This document shows, piece after piece, positions 1 through 12,772 of a DNA stretch of 64,000 nt (position 1 is its first letter; each line of letters starts with the position of its first letter). Location: contig NC_092570.1 of assembly GCF_037975245.1 (NCBI RefSeq), positions 11,635,001 to 11,699,000 of the forward strand. The letters run 5' to 3'. Made by a program: the position numbers and the translations under genes. The stretch comes from Apostichopus japonicus (lineage: Eukaryota > Echinodermata > Holothuroidea > Aspidochirotida > Stichopodidae). Under the pieces are notes generated by a model that saw only the letters and a list, made by a program, of their open reading frames with translations, had not been told where the DNA came from and did not search any database.

Positions 1-261
1 TCGTTTGATCGGTATCGAACATTCGATTGATCGGTATTTGACATTCGATTGATCGGTACCGCACATTCCATGTATCGGTACCGCACATTCGATTGATCGG
101 TACCGCACATTCAATTGATCTGTATTGCACATTCGATTGATCGGGACCGCACATTCGATTGATCGGGGCCGCACATTCGATTGATCGGTACCGCACATTC
201 GATTGATTGGTACTGCACATTCGATTGATCGGTACCGCACATTCGATTGATCGGTACCGAA

Positions 262-655
262 CGTTCGATTGACCGGTACCGCACATTCGTTCCATCGGTA
301 CTGCAAATTCGATTGATCGGTACCGAACATTCGATTGATCGGTACCGAACATTCGATTGATCGGTACCGAACATTCGATTGATCTGTACCGAACATTCGA
401 TTGATCGGCACCGCACATTCGATTGATCGGTATCGCACATTCCATGTATCGGTACCGCACATTCGATTGATTGGTACCGCACATTCGATTGATCGGGACG
501 GCACATTCGATTTATCGGGGCCGCACATTCAATTGATCGGTACCGCACATTCGATTGATCTGTATTGCACATTTGATTGATCGGGACCACACATTCGATT
601 GATTGGGGCCGCACATTCGATTGATCGGTACCGCACATTCGATTGATCGGTACTG
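262..655. repeat. Sub-repeat inside HOR A, left member
   Basis: The run GACCGGTACCGC, CGTTCCATCGG, CCATGTATCGG, GGGACGGCAC recurs 968 bp (44 units) downstream at about 1230-1623. HOR A is therefore itself partly built from a duplicated segment of roughly 18 units. The edges are approximate. Confidence 0.8.
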
Positions 656-1229
656 CACCTTCGATTGATCGGTACCGCACATTCGATTGATCGGGAACGC
701 ACATTCGATTGATCGATACTGCACATTCGTTCGATCGGTACCGAACATTCGATTGATCGATACCGCACATTCGTTATATCGGTACCGCACATTCGATTGA
801 TCTGTACCGAATATTCGATTGATCGGTACCGCACATTCCATTGATCGGTACCGCACATTCCATTGATCGGTACCGCACATTCGTTCGATCGATACCGAAC
901 ATTCGATTGATCGGTACCGAACATTCGATTGATCGATACCGCACATTCGTTCGATCGATACCGCACATTCTATTGATTGGAATTTCAAATTCGATTGATC
1001 AGTACCGAACATTCGATTGATCGGTACCGCACATTCTATTGATCGGTACCGAACATTCGATTGATCGGCATCGCACATTCGTGTGATCGGTCTCAAACAT
1101 TCGATTGATCGGGAACGCACATTGGATTGATCGGTACCGCACATTCGATTGATCGGTACCGCACATTCGATTGATCGGGACCGCACATTCGTTTGATCGG
1201 TACCGAACATTCGATTGATCGGTATTTCA

Positions 1230-1623
1230 CATTCGATTGACCGGTACCGCACATTCGTTCCATCGGTACTGCATATTCGATTGATCGGTACCGAACATTC
1301 GATTGATCGGTACCGAACATTCGATTGATCGGTACCGAACATTCGATTGATCTGTACCGAACATTCGATTGATCGGCACCGCACATTCGATTGATCGGTA
1401 TCGCACATTCCATGTATCGGTACCGAACATTCGATTGATTGGTACCGCACATTCGATTGATCGGGACGGCACATTCGATTTATCGGGGCCGCACATTCAA
1501 TTGATCGGTACCGCACATTCGATTGATCTGTATTGCACATTTGATTGATCGGGACCGCACATTCGATTGATCGGGGCCGCACATTCGATTGATCGGTACC
1601 GCACATTCGATAGATCGGTAATG
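1230..1623. repeat. Sub-repeat inside HOR A, right member
   Basis: This matches 262-655 at an offset of 968 bp, with a few substitutions (for example CTGCATATT here versus CTGCAAATT there). Confidence 0.8.
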
Positions 1624-1782
1624 CACATTCGATTGATCGGAACCGCACATTCGATTGATCGGTACCGCACATTGGATTGATCGGTATTTCACATTGGATT
1701 GATCGGTACCGCACATTCGATTGATCGGTATCGCACATTTGTTTGATCGGTATCGAACATTCGATTGATCGGTATCGCACAT

Positions 1783-3590
1783 TCGTTTGATCGGTATCGA
1801 ACATTCGATTGATCGGTATTTGACATTCGATTGATCGGTACCGCACATTCCATGTATCGGTACCGCACATTCGATTGATCGGTACCGCACATTCAATTGA
1901 TCTGTATTGCACATTCGATTGATCGGGACCGCACATTCGATTGATCGGGGCCGCACATTCGATTGATCGGTACCGCACATTCGATTGATTGGTACTGCAC
2001 ATTCGATTGATCGGTACCGCACATTCGATTGATCGGTACCGAACGTTCGATTGACCGGTACCGCACATTCGTTCCATCGGTACTGCAAATTCGATTGATC
2101 GGTACCGAACATTCGATTGATCGGTACCGAACATTCGATTGATCGGTACCGAACATTCGATTGATCGGTACCGAACATTCGATTGATCTGTACCGAACAT
2201 TCGATTGATCGGCACCGCACATTCGATTGATCGGTATCGCACATTCCATGTATCGGTACCGCACATTCGATTGATTGGTACCGCACATTCGATTGATCGG
2301 GACGGCACATTCGATTTATCGGGGCCGCACATTCAATTGATCGGTACCGCACATTCGATTGATCTGTATTGCACATTTGATTGATCGGGACCACACATTC
2401 GATTGATTGGGGCCGCACATTCGATTGATCGGTACCGCACATTCGATTGATCGGTACTGCACCTTCGATTGATCGGTACCGCACATTCGATTGATCGGGA
2501 ACGCACATTCGATTGATCGATACCGCACATTCGTTCGATCGGTACCGAACATTCGATTGATCGATACCGCACATTCGTTATATCGGTACCGCACATTCGA
2601 TTGATCGGTACCGAACATTCGATTGATCGGTACCGCACATTCCATTGATCGGTACCGCACATTCCATTGATCGGTACCGCACATTCGTTCGATCGATACC
2701 GAACATTCGATTGATCGGTACCGAACATTCGATTGATCGATACCGCACATTCGTTCGATCGATACCGCACATTCTATTGATTGGAATTTCAAATTCGATT
2801 GATCAGTACCGAACATTCGATTGATCGGTACCGCACATTCTATTGATCGGTACCGAACATTCGATTGATCGGCATCGCACATTCGTGTGATCGGTCTCAA
2901 ACATTCGATTGATCGGGAACGCACATTGGATTGATCGGTACCGCACATTCGATTGATCGGTACCGCACATTCGATTGATCGGGACCGCACATTCGTTTGA
3001 TCGGTACCGAACATTCGATTGATCGGTATTTCACATTCGATTGACCGGTACCGCACATTCGTTCCATCGGTACTGCATATTCGATTGATCGGTACCGAAC
3101 ATTCGATTGATCGGTACCGAACATTCGATTGATCGGTACCGAACATTCGATTGATCTGTACCGAACATTCGATTGATCGGCACCGCACATTCGATTGATC
3201 GGTATCGCACATTCCATGTATCGGTACCGAACATTCGATTGATTGGTACCGCACATTCGATTGATCGGGACGGCACATTCGATTTATCGGGGCCGCACAT
3301 TCAATTGATCGGTACCGCACATTCGATTGATCTGTATTGCACATTTGATTGATGGGGACCGCACATTCGATTGATCGGGTACCGCACATTCGATTGATCG
3401 GTACCGCACATTCGATTGATCGGTACTGCACATTCGATTGATCGGAACCGCACATTCGATTGATCGGTACCGCACATTGGATTGATCGGTATTTCACATT
3501 GGATTGATCGGTACCGCACATTCGATTGATCGGTACCGCACATTTGTTTGATCGGTATCGAACATTCGATTGATCGGTACCGCACATTCG
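1783..3590. repeat. HOR A, copy 2 (82 units)
   Basis: This repeats 1-1782 almost base for base. The offset is 1782 up to about 2150 and 1804 afterwards, because copy 2 has four GGTACCGAAC units where copy 1 has three (about 312-380 versus 2095-2180). Similarity to copy 1 runs to about 3590, then the variant order changes. It contains the only 23-bp unit in the window (3368). Confidence 0.92.
3368..3390. repeat. 23-bp unit (+1 base)
   Basis: The unit reads CGATTGATCGGGTACCGC..., with one extra G in the GG run. It is the only single-base gain of register in the window. Confidence 0.95.
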
Positions 3591-3591
3591 A

Positions 3592-4078
3592 TTGATCGGT
3601 ATCGAACATTCGATTGATCGGTACCGCACATTCGATTGATCGGTACTGCTCATTCGATTGATCGGTACTGCACATTCGATTGATCGGTACCGAACGTTCG
3701 ATTGATCGGTATCGAACATTCGATTGATCGGTATTTCACATTCCATTGATCGGTACCGCACATTCGATTGATCGGTATTTCACATTCGATTGATCGGTAC
3801 CGCACATTCGTTCGATCGGTACATTCGATTGATCTGTACCGCACATTCGATTGATCGGTACCGCACATTCGATTGATCGGTACCGAACATTCGATTGATC
3901 GGTACCGATCATTCCATTGATCGGTACCGAACATTCGATTGATCGGTATCGCACATTCGTGTGATCGGTGCCGAACATTCGATTGATCGGGAACGCACAT
4001 TCGATTGATCGGTATCGCACATTCGATTGATCGGTATTTCACATTCGATTGACCGTTACCGCACATTCGTTCGATCGG
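3592..4078. repeat. HOR B, copy 1
   Basis: A block of about 487 bp that starts near GGTATCGAAC and includes GGTACTGCTC, the truncated unit at 3809, GATCATTCC and CGTGTGATCGGTGCC, and ends at TCGATCGG. The same order recurs at 4313, 7453 and 9669. The right flank (GGCCGCAC) is shared with copy 3 but not with copies 2 and 4. Confidence 0.9.
3809..3825. repeat. 17-bp truncated unit, copy 1
   Basis: CGTTCGATCGGTACATT is a unit missing five bases (CCGCA region). The same truncated unit occurs at 4530, 7670 and 9886 and marks all four HOR B copies as descendants of one deletion event. Confidence 0.97.
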
Positions 4079-4312
4079 GGCCGCACATTCGATTGATCGG
4101 TACCGCACATTCGATTGATCGGTACTGCACATTCGATTGATCGGAACCGCACATTCGATTGATCGGTACCGCACATTGGATTGATCTGTATTGCACATTC
4201 GATTGATCGGGACCGCACATTCGATTGATTGGGGCCGCACATCCGATTGATCGGTACCGCACATTCGATTGATCGGTACTGCACATTCGATTGATCGGTA
4301 CCGCACATTCGA

Positions 4313-4799
4313 TTGATCGGTATCGAACATTCGATTGATCGGTACCGCACATTCGATTGATCGGTACTGCTCATTCGATTGATCGGTACTGCACATTCGA
4401 TTGATCGGTACCGAACGTTCGATTGATCGGGATCGAACATTCGATTGATCGGTATTTCACATTCCATTGATCGGTACCGCACATTCGATTGATCGGTATT
4501 TCACATTCGATTGATCGGTACCGCACATTCGTTCGATCGGTACATTCGATTGATCTGTACCGCACATTCGATTGATCGGTACCGCACATTCGATTGATCG
4601 GTACCGAACATTCGATTGATCGGTACCGATCATTCCATTGATCGGTACCGAACATTCGATTGATCGGTATCGCACATTCGTGTGATCGGTGCCGAACATT
4701 CGATTGATCGGGAACGCACATTCGATTGATCGGTATCGCACATTCGATTGATCGGTATTTCACATTCGATTGACCGTTACCGCACATTCGTTCGATCGG
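4313..4799. repeat. HOR B, copy 2
   Basis: This repeats 3592-4078 at an offset of 721 bp (33 units minus the 5 bases missing from the short unit). To the right it continues into TACTGCAC and a TTTAATTGATCTTTATCG run, the same flank as copy 4. Confidence 0.9.
4530..4546. repeat. 17-bp truncated unit, copy 2
   Basis: Identical five-base deletion to the unit at 3809, shifting the register by -5. Confidence 0.97.
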
Positions 4800-4898
4800 T
4801 ACTGCACATTCGATTGATCGGTACCGAACGTTTAATTGATCTTTATCGAACGTTCGATTGAAGGGTACCGAACATTCGATTGATCGGACCCGAACATT

Positions 4899-6310
4899 CG
4901 ATTGATCAATATTACACATTCAATTGACCGGTACCGCACATTCGTTCGATCGGTACTGCATATTCGATTGATCGGTACCGAACATTCGATTGAACGGTAC
5001 CGAACATTCGATTGATCGGTACCGAACATTCGATTGATCTGTACCGCACTTTCGATTGATCGGTACCGCACATTCGATTGATCGGTACCGAACATTCGAT
5101 TGATCGGTACCGCACATTCGATTGATCGGTACCGCACATTCGATTGATCTGTACCGCACATTCGATTGATCGGTACCGCACATTCGATTGATCGGTACCG
5201 AACATTCGATTGATCGGTATCGCACATTCGATGGATCGGTACCGCACGTTCGATTGAACGGTACCACACATTCGATTGATAGGTACCGCACATTCGATTG
5301 ATTGGTATCGAACATTCGATTTATCGGAATCGCACATTTGTTTGATCAGTATCGAACATTCGATTGATCGGTATTTCACATTCGATTGATCGGTACCGCA
5401 CATTCGATAGATCGGTACCGCAAATTCGGTTGATCGGTACCGAACATTCGATTGAACGGTACCGCACATTCGATTGATCGGTACCGAACATTCGATTGAT
5501 CGGTATCGCACATTCGATTGATCGGTACCGAACATTCGATTGATCGGCACCGATTATTCGATTGATCGGTACCGATCATTCGATTGATCGGTACCGAAAA
5601 TTCGATTGACCGGTATCGCACATTCGATTGATCGGTACCGAACATTCGTTTGATCGGTACCGAACATTCGATTGATCTGTACCGCACATTCGATTGATCG
5701 GTACCGCACATTCGATTGATCGGTACCGCACATTCGATTGATCGGTACCGCACATTCGATTGATCGGTACCGCACATTCGATTGATCGGTACCGCACATT
5801 CGATTGATCGGTACCGCACAATCGATTGATCGGTACCGAACATTCGATTGATCGATATTTCACATTCGATTGATCGGTACCGCACATTCGTTCGATCGGT
5901 ACTGCACGTTCGATTGATCGGTACCGCACATTCGATTGATCGGTACTGCACATTCGATTGATCGGTACCGAACGTTCGATTGATCGGTATCGAACATTCG
6001 ATTGATGGGTACCGCACATTCGATTGATCGGTACCGCACATTCGATTGATCGGTACCGCAAATTCGATTGATCGGTACCGAACATTCGATTGATCGGTAC
6101 CGCACATTCGTTTGATCGGTACCGAACATTCGATTGATCAATATTACACATTCAATTGACCGGTACCGCACATTCGTTCGATCGGTACTGCATATTCGAT
6201 TGATCGGTACCGAACATTCGATTGATCGGTACCGAACATTCGATTGATCGGTACCGAATATTCGATTGATCTGTACCGCACTTTCGATTGATCGGTACCG
6301 CACATTCGAT
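4899..6310. repeat. HOR D, copy 1
   Basis: This starts with the diagnostic unit GATCAATATTACACATT. Its variant order recurs at 10673, 5774 bp away (263 units minus 12 bases, exactly the short units lying between). The diagnostic unit itself repeats within the region at 6131, 1232 bp (56 units) after 4899. Confidence 0.88.
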
Positions 6311-6768
6311 TGATCGGTACCGAACATTCGATTGATCGGTACCGCACATTCGATTGATCGGTACCGCACATTCGATTGATCTGTACCGCACATTCGATTG
6401 ATCGGTACCGCACATTCGATTGATCGGTACCGAACATTCGATTGATCGGTATCGCACATTCGATGGATCGGTACCGCACGTTCGATTGAACGGTACCACA
6501 CATTCGATTGATAGGTACCGCACATTCGAATGATTGGTACCGAACATTCGATTTATCGGAATCGCACATTTGTTTGATCAGTATCGAACATTCGATTGAT
6601 CGGTATTTCACATTCGATTGATCGGTACCGCACATTCGATTGATCGGTACCGCAAATTCGATTGATCGGTACCGAACATTCGATTGAACGGTACCGCACA
6701 TTCGATTGATCGGTACCGCTTATTCGATTGATCGGTATCGCACATTTGTTTGATCGGTATCGAGCATT

Positions 6769-6789
6769 CGATTGATCGGGCCGCAAATT
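6769..6789. repeat. 21-bp unit (-1 base), GATCGGGCCGCAAATT type
   Basis: A base is missing around GGTACC, giving GATCGGGCCGC. The same short unit lies at 8985, the matching position of HOR C copy 2. Confidence 0.95.
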
Positions 6790-7452
6790 CGATTGATCGG
6801 TACCGCACATTCGATTGATAGGTACTGCACATTCGATTGATCGGTACCGCACATTCGTTCGATCGGTACTGCACATTCGATTGATAGGTACCGAACATTC
6901 TATTGATATGTACTGCACATTCGATTGATCGGTATCGCACATTCGATTGATCGGTACCGAACGTTCGATTGATCGGTATCGCACATTCGATTGAAGGGTA
7001 CAGAACATTCGATTGATCGGTACTGCACATTCGATTGATCGGCACCGCAAATTCGATTGATCGGTACCGAACATTCGATTGATCGGTACCGAACATTCGA
7101 TTGATCGATACCGCAGATTCGTTCGATCGGTACCGAACATTCTATTGATTGGTACCGAACATTCGATTCATCGGCACCGCACATTCGATTGATCGGTATC
7201 GCACATTCCATGTATCGGTACCGAACATTCGATTGATCGGTACCGCACATTCGATTGATCGGGACGGCACATTCGATTTATCGGGGACGCACATTCAATT
7301 GATCGGTACCGCACATTCAATTGATCTGTATTGCACATTCGATTGATCGGGACCGCACATTCGATTGATTGGGGCCGCACATCCGATTGATCGGTACCGC
7401 ACATTCGATTGATCGGTACTGCACATTCGATTGATCGGTACCGCACATTCGA

Positions 7453-7939
7453 TTGATCGGTATCGAACATTCGATTGATCGGTACCGCACATTCGATTGA
7501 TCGGTACTGCTCATTCGATTGATCGGTACTGCACATTCGATTGATCGGTACCGAACGTTCGATTGATCGGTATCGAACATTCGATTGATCGGTATTTCAC
7601 ATTCCATTGATCGGTACCGCACATTCGATTGATCGGTATTTCACATTCGATTGATCGGTACCGCACATTCGTTCGATCGGTACATTCGATTGATCTGTAC
7701 CGCACATTCGGATGATCGGTACCGCACATTCGATTGATCGGTACCGAACATTCGATTGATCGGTACCGATCATTCCATTGATCGGTACCGAACATTCGAT
7801 TGATCGGTATCGCACATTCGTGTGATCGGTGCCGAACATTCGATTGATCGGGAACGCACATTCGATTGATCGGTATCGCACATTCGATTGATCGGTATTT
7901 CACATTCGATTGACCGTTACCGCACATTCGTTCGATCGG
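7453..7939. repeat. HOR B, copy 3
   Basis: This matches copy 2 at an offset of 3140 bp. It differs from copy 2 by few substitutions (for example CGGATGATCGG near 7709). Its right flank is the G-rich HOR A-type sequence, as for copy 1. Confidence 0.9.
7670..7686. repeat. 17-bp truncated unit, copy 3
   Basis: Identical five-base deletion to the unit at 3809, within HOR B copy 3. Confidence 0.97.
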
Positions 7940-8918
7940 GGCCGCACATTCGATTGATCGGTACCGCACATTCGATTGATCGGTACTGCACATTCGATTG
8001 ATCGGAACCGCACATTCGATTGATCGGTACCGCACATTGGATTGATCGGTATTTCACATTGGATTGATCGGTACCGCACATTCGATTGATCGGTATCGCA
8101 CATTTGTTTGATCGGTATCGAACATTCGATTGATCGGTATCGATCATTCGTTTGATCGGTATCGAACATTCGATTGATCGGTATTTGACATTCGATTGAT
8201 CGGTACCGCACATTCCATGTATCGGTACCGCACATTCGATTGATCGGTACCGCACATTCAATTGATCTGTATTGCACATTCGATTGATCGGGACCGCACA
8301 TTCGATTGATCGGGGCCGCACATTCGATTGATCGGTACCGCACATTCGATTGATTGGTACTGCACATTCGATTGATCGGTACCGCACATTCGATTGATCG
8401 GTACCGAACGTTCGATTGATCGGTATCGAACATTCGATTGATCGGTACCGAACATTCGATTGATCTGTACCGAACATTCGATTGATCGGCACCGCACATT
8501 CGATTGATCGGTATCGCACATTCCATGTATCGGTACCGCACATTCGATTGATTGGTACCGCACATTCGATTGATCGGGACGGCACATTCGATTTATCGGG
8601 GCCGCACATTCAATTGATCGGTACCGCACATTCGATTGATCTGTATTGCACATTTGATTGATCGGGACCACACATTCGATTGATCGGGGCCGCACATTCG
8701 ATTGATCGGTACCGCACATTCGATTGATCGGTACCGCAAATTCGATTGATCGGTACCGAATATTCGATTGATCGGTATCGCACATTCGATTGATCGGTAC
8801 CGCACATTCTATTGATCGGTACCGAACATTCGATTGATCGGTGCCACACATTCGATTGATCGTTATCGCACATTCCATTTATCGGTACCGCACATTCGAT
8901 TGATCGGTATTTCACATT
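7940..8918. repeat. HOR A-like segment between the two HOR C copies
   Basis: The G-rich variants and the CCATGTATCGG, GGTATTTGAC and GGGACGGCAC units seen in HOR A reappear here in similar order (for example around 8040-8600 compared with 1675-2300). It looks like a partial, internally shortened third copy of HOR A material. Confidence 0.75.
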
Positions 8919-8984
8919 CGATTGATCGGTACCGCTTATTCGATTGATCGGTATCGCACATTTGTTTGATCGGTATCGAGCATT

Positions 8985-9005
8985 CGATTGATCGGGCCGC
9001 AAATT
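8985..9005. repeat. 21-bp unit (-1 base), GATCGGGCCGCAAATT type
   Basis: Same single-base deletion as at 6769; 2216 bp downstream. Confidence 0.95.
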
Positions 9006-9668
9006 CGATTGATCGGTACCGCACATTCGATTGATAGGTACTGCACATTCGATTGATCGGTACCGCACATTCGTTCGATCGGTACTGCACATTCGATTGA
9101 TAGGTACCGAACATTCTATTGATATGTACTGCACATTCGATTGATCGGTATCGCACATTCGATTGATCGGTACCGAACGTTCGATTGATCGGTATCAAAC
9201 ATTCGATTGAAGGGTACAGAACATTCGATTGATCGGTACTGCACATTCGATTGATCGGCACCGCAAATTCGATTGATCGGTACCGAACATTCGATTGATC
9301 GGTACCGAACATTCGATTGATCGATACCGCAGATTCGTTCGATCGGTACCGAACATTCTATTGATTGGTACCGAACATTCGATTCATCGGCACCGCACAT
9401 TCGATTGATCGGTATCGCACATTCCATGTATCGGTACCGCACATTCGATTGATCGGTACCGCACATTCGATTGATCGGGACGGCACATTCGATTTATCGG
9501 GGACGCACATTCAATTGATCGGTACCGCACATTCAATTGATCTGTATTGCACATTCGATTGATCGGGACCGCACATTCGATTGATTGGGGCCGCACATCC
9601 GATTGATCGGTACCGCACATTCGATTGATCGGTACTGCACATTCGATTGATCGGTACCGCACATTCGA

Positions 9669-10155
9669 TTGATCGGTATCGAACATTCGATTGATCGGTA
9701 CCGCACATTCGATTGATCGGTACTGCTCATTCGATTGATCGGTACTGCACATTCGATTGATCGGTACCGAACGTTCGATTGATCGGTATCGAACATTCGA
9801 TTGATCGGTATTTCACATTCCATTGATCGGTACCGCACATTCGATTGATCGGTATTTCACATTCGATTGATCGGTACCGCACATTCGTTCGATCGGTACA
9901 TTCGATTGATCTGTACCGCACATTCGATTGATCGGTACCGCACATTCGATTGATCGGTACCGAACATTCGATTGATCGGTACCGATCATTCCATTGATCG
10001 GTACCGAACATTCGATTCATCGGTATCGCACATTCGTGTGATCGGTGCCGAACATTCGATTGATCGGAAACGCACATTCGATTGATCGGTATCGCACATT
10101 CGATTGATCGGTATTTCACATTCGATTGACCGTTACCGCACATTCGTTCGATCGG
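9669..10155. repeat. HOR B, copy 4
   Basis: This matches copy 3 at an offset of 2216 bp and continues right into the TTTAATTGATCTTTATCG flank shared with copy 2. Confidence 0.9.
9886..9902. repeat. 17-bp truncated unit, copy 4
   Basis: Identical five-base deletion to the unit at 3809, within HOR B copy 4. Confidence 0.97.
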
Positions 10156-10672
10156 TACTGCACATTCGATTGATCGGTACCGAACGTTTAATTGATCTTT
10201 ATCGAACGTTCGATTGAAGGGTACCGAACATTCGATTGATCGGACCCGAACATTCGATTGATCGGTACCGCAAATTCGATTGTTCGGTACCGAATATTCG
10301 ATTGATCGGTACCGCACATTCGATTGATCGGTACCGCACATTCGTTTGATCGGTACCGAACATTCGATTGATCAATATTACACATTCAATTGACCGGTAC
10401 CGCACATTCGTTCGATCGGTACTGCATATTCGATTGATAGGTACCGCACATTCGATGGATCGGTATCGAACATTCGATTTATCGGAATCGCACATTTGTT
10501 TGATCAGTATCGAACATTCGATTGATCGGTATTTCACATTCGATTGATCGGTACCGCACATTCGATTGATCGGTACCGCAAATTCGATTGATCGGTACCG
10601 AACATTCGATTGAACGGTACCGCACATTCGATTGATCGGTACCGCACATTCGTTTGATCGGTACCGAACATT
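10156..10672. repeat. Satellite segment linking HOR C copy 2 to HOR D copy 2
   Basis: This begins with the TTTAATTGATCTTTATCG run also seen at about 4830 and carries its own copy of the GATCAATATTACACATT unit (10365), 14 units before the one that opens HOR D copy 2. No other sequence type is present. Confidence 0.85.
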
Positions 10673-12085
10673 CGATTGATCAATATTACACATTCCATTG
10701 ACCGGTACCGCACATTCGTTCGATCGGTACTGCATATTCGATTGATCGGTACCGAACATTCGATTGAACGGTACCGAACATTCGATTGATCGGTACCGAA
10801 CATTCGATTGATCTGTACCGCACTTTCGATTGATCGGTACCGCACATTCGATTGATCGGTACCGAACATTCGATTGATCGGTACCGCACATTCGATTGAT
10901 CGGTACCGCACATTCGATTGATCTGTACCGCACATTCGATTGATCGGTACCGCACATTCTATTGATCGGTACCGAACATTCGATTGATCGGTATCGCACA
11001 TTCGATGGATCGGTACCGCACGTTCGATTGAACGGTACCACACATTCGATTGATAGGTACCGCACATTCGATTGATTGGTATCGAACATTCGATTTATCG
11101 GAATCGCACATTTGTTTGATCAGTATCGAACATTCGATTGATCGGTATTTCACATTCGATTGATCGGTACCGCACATTCGATAGATCGGTACCGCAAATT
11201 CGATTGATCGGTACCGAACATTCGATTGAACGGTACCGCACATTCGATTGATCGGTACCGAACATTCGATTGATCGGTATCGCACATTCGATTGATCGGT
11301 ACCGAACATTCGATTGATCGGCACCGATTATTCGATTGATCGGTACCGATCATTCGATTGATCGGTACCGAAAATTCGATTGACCGGTATCGCACATTCG
11401 ATTGATCGGTACCGAACATTCGTTTGATCGGTACCGAACATTCGATTGATCTGTACCGCACATTCGATTGATCGGTACCGCACATTCGATTGATCGGTAC
11501 CGCACATTCGATTGATCGGTACCGCACATTCGATTGATCGGTACCGCACATTCGATTGATCGGTACCGCACATTCGATTGATCGGTACCGCACAATCGAT
11601 TGATCGGTACCGAACATTCGATTGATCGGTATTTCACATTCGATTGATCGGTACCGCACATTCGTTCGATCGGTACTGCACGTTCGATTGATCGGTACCG
11701 CACATTCGATTGATCGGTACTGCACATTCGATTGATCGGTACCGAACGTTCGATTGATCGGTATCGAACATTCGATTGATGGGTACCGCACATTCGATTG
11801 ATCGGTACCGCACATTCGATTGATCGGTACCGCAAATTCGATTGATCGGTACCGAACATTCGATTGATCGGTACCGCACATTCGTTTGATCGGTACCGAA
11901 CATTCGATTGATCAATATTACACATTCAATTGACCGGTACCGCACATTCGTTCGATCGGTACTGCATATTCGATTGATCGGTACCGAACATTCGATTGAT
12001 CGGTACCGAACATTCGATTGATCGGTACCGAATATTCGATTGATCTGTACCGCACTTTCGATTGATCGGTACCGCACATTCGATT
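10673..12085. repeat. HOR D, copy 2
   Basis: This matches 4899-6310. The left breakpoint is sharp: the preceding unit is CGTTTGATCGG here and GATCGGACCCG in copy 1. The right breakpoint is where CCGAACATT in copy 1 corresponds to CCGCAAATT here (about 12085). The diagnostic unit also recurs at 11905, again 1232 bp along. Confidence 0.88.
11180..11870. repeat. Block repeated at 902 bp, copy 1
   Basis: A run with GCACCGATTATT, GATCATT, CCGAAAATT and CCGCACAATCG units that recurs 41 units downstream at 12082-12772. The same block is also present 5774 bp upstream (about 5406-6096). Edges are approximate. Confidence 0.82.
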
Positions 12086-12772
12086 GATCGGTACCGCAAA
12101 TTCGATTGATCGGTACCGAACATTCGATTGAACGGTACCGCACATTCGATTGATCGGTACCGAACATTCGATTGATCGGTATCGCACATTCGATTGATCG
12201 GTACCGAACATTCGATTGATCGGCACCGATTATTCGATTGATCGGTACCGATCATTCGATTGATCGGTACCGAAAATTCGATTGACCGGTATCGCACATT
12301 CGATTGATCGGTACCGAACATTCGATTGATCGGTACCGAACATTCGATTGATCTGTACCGCACATTCGATTGATCGGTACCGCACATTCGATTGATCGGT
12401 ACCGCACATTCGATTGATCGGTACCGCACATTCGATTGATCGGTACCGCACATTCGATTGATCGGTACCGCACATTCGATTGATCGGTACCGCACAATCG
12501 ATTGATCGGTACCGAACATTCGATTGATCGGTATTTCACATTCGATTGACCGGTACCGCACATTCGTTCGATCGGTATCGAACATTCGATTGATCGGTAC
12601 CGCACATTCGATTGATCGGTACTGCACATTCGATTGATCGGTACCGAACGTTCGATTGATCGGTATCGAACATTCGATTGATGGGTACCGCACATTCGAT
12701 TGATCGGTACCGCACATTCGATTGATCGGTACCGCAAATTCGATTGATCGGTACCGAACATTCGATTGATCG
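12082..12772. repeat. Block repeated at 902 bp, copy 2
   Basis: This matches 11180-11870 with a few substitutions (for example CGTTTGATCGG in copy 1 is CGATTGATCGG here, and GGTACTGCACG in copy 1 is GGTATCGAAC here). Confidence 0.82.

Larger units (their letters stand above)
1..1782. repeat. HOR A, copy 1 (81 units)
   Basis: The order of variant units from base 1 (CGTTTGATCGG, GGTATTTGAC, CCATGTATCGG, CTGTATTGCAC) starts again at 1783, an offset of exactly 81 units. This block is enriched in G-rich variants (GATCGGGACCGC, GATCGGGGCCGC, GGGACGGCAC) and I see no GATCATT-type unit in it. It lacks one 22-bp unit that copy 2 has near 2160. Confidence 0.93.
6703..7939. repeat. HOR C, copy 1
   Basis: A block of about 1237 bp starting at the unit ending CGCTTATT and running through the 21-bp unit at 6769 and HOR B copy 3. 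It recurs 2216 bp downstream (101 units minus 6 bases, the sum of the -1 and -5 short units it carries). Confidence 0.92.
8919..10155. repeat. HOR C, copy 2
   Basis: This repeats 6703-7939 nearly exactly. The unit upstream of the boundary differs (GGTATTTCAC here, GAACGGTACC in copy 1), which gives a clear left breakpoint. Confidence 0.92.

Noticed and set aside
512-2332. Minus-strand open reading frame of about 606 codons, and many similar ones across the window, as repetitive-protein genes
   Set aside because: All three minus frames are open and give the same cyclic peptide. Units with -1, -5 and +1 bases shift frame without any sign of selection. Frames start and end wherever a variant happens to create a start or stop. 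No unique N- or C-terminal domain, promoter or flanking non-repeat sequence exists.
7149-7346. Plus-strand open frame of 65 codons (also at 9365-9562)
   Set aside because: It arises because a few neighbouring variant units (GATTCATCGG, CCATGTATCGG, TTTATCGG) lose the usual TGA. The two cases are copies of each other through the 2216-bp HOR. The peptide is just the translated satellite.
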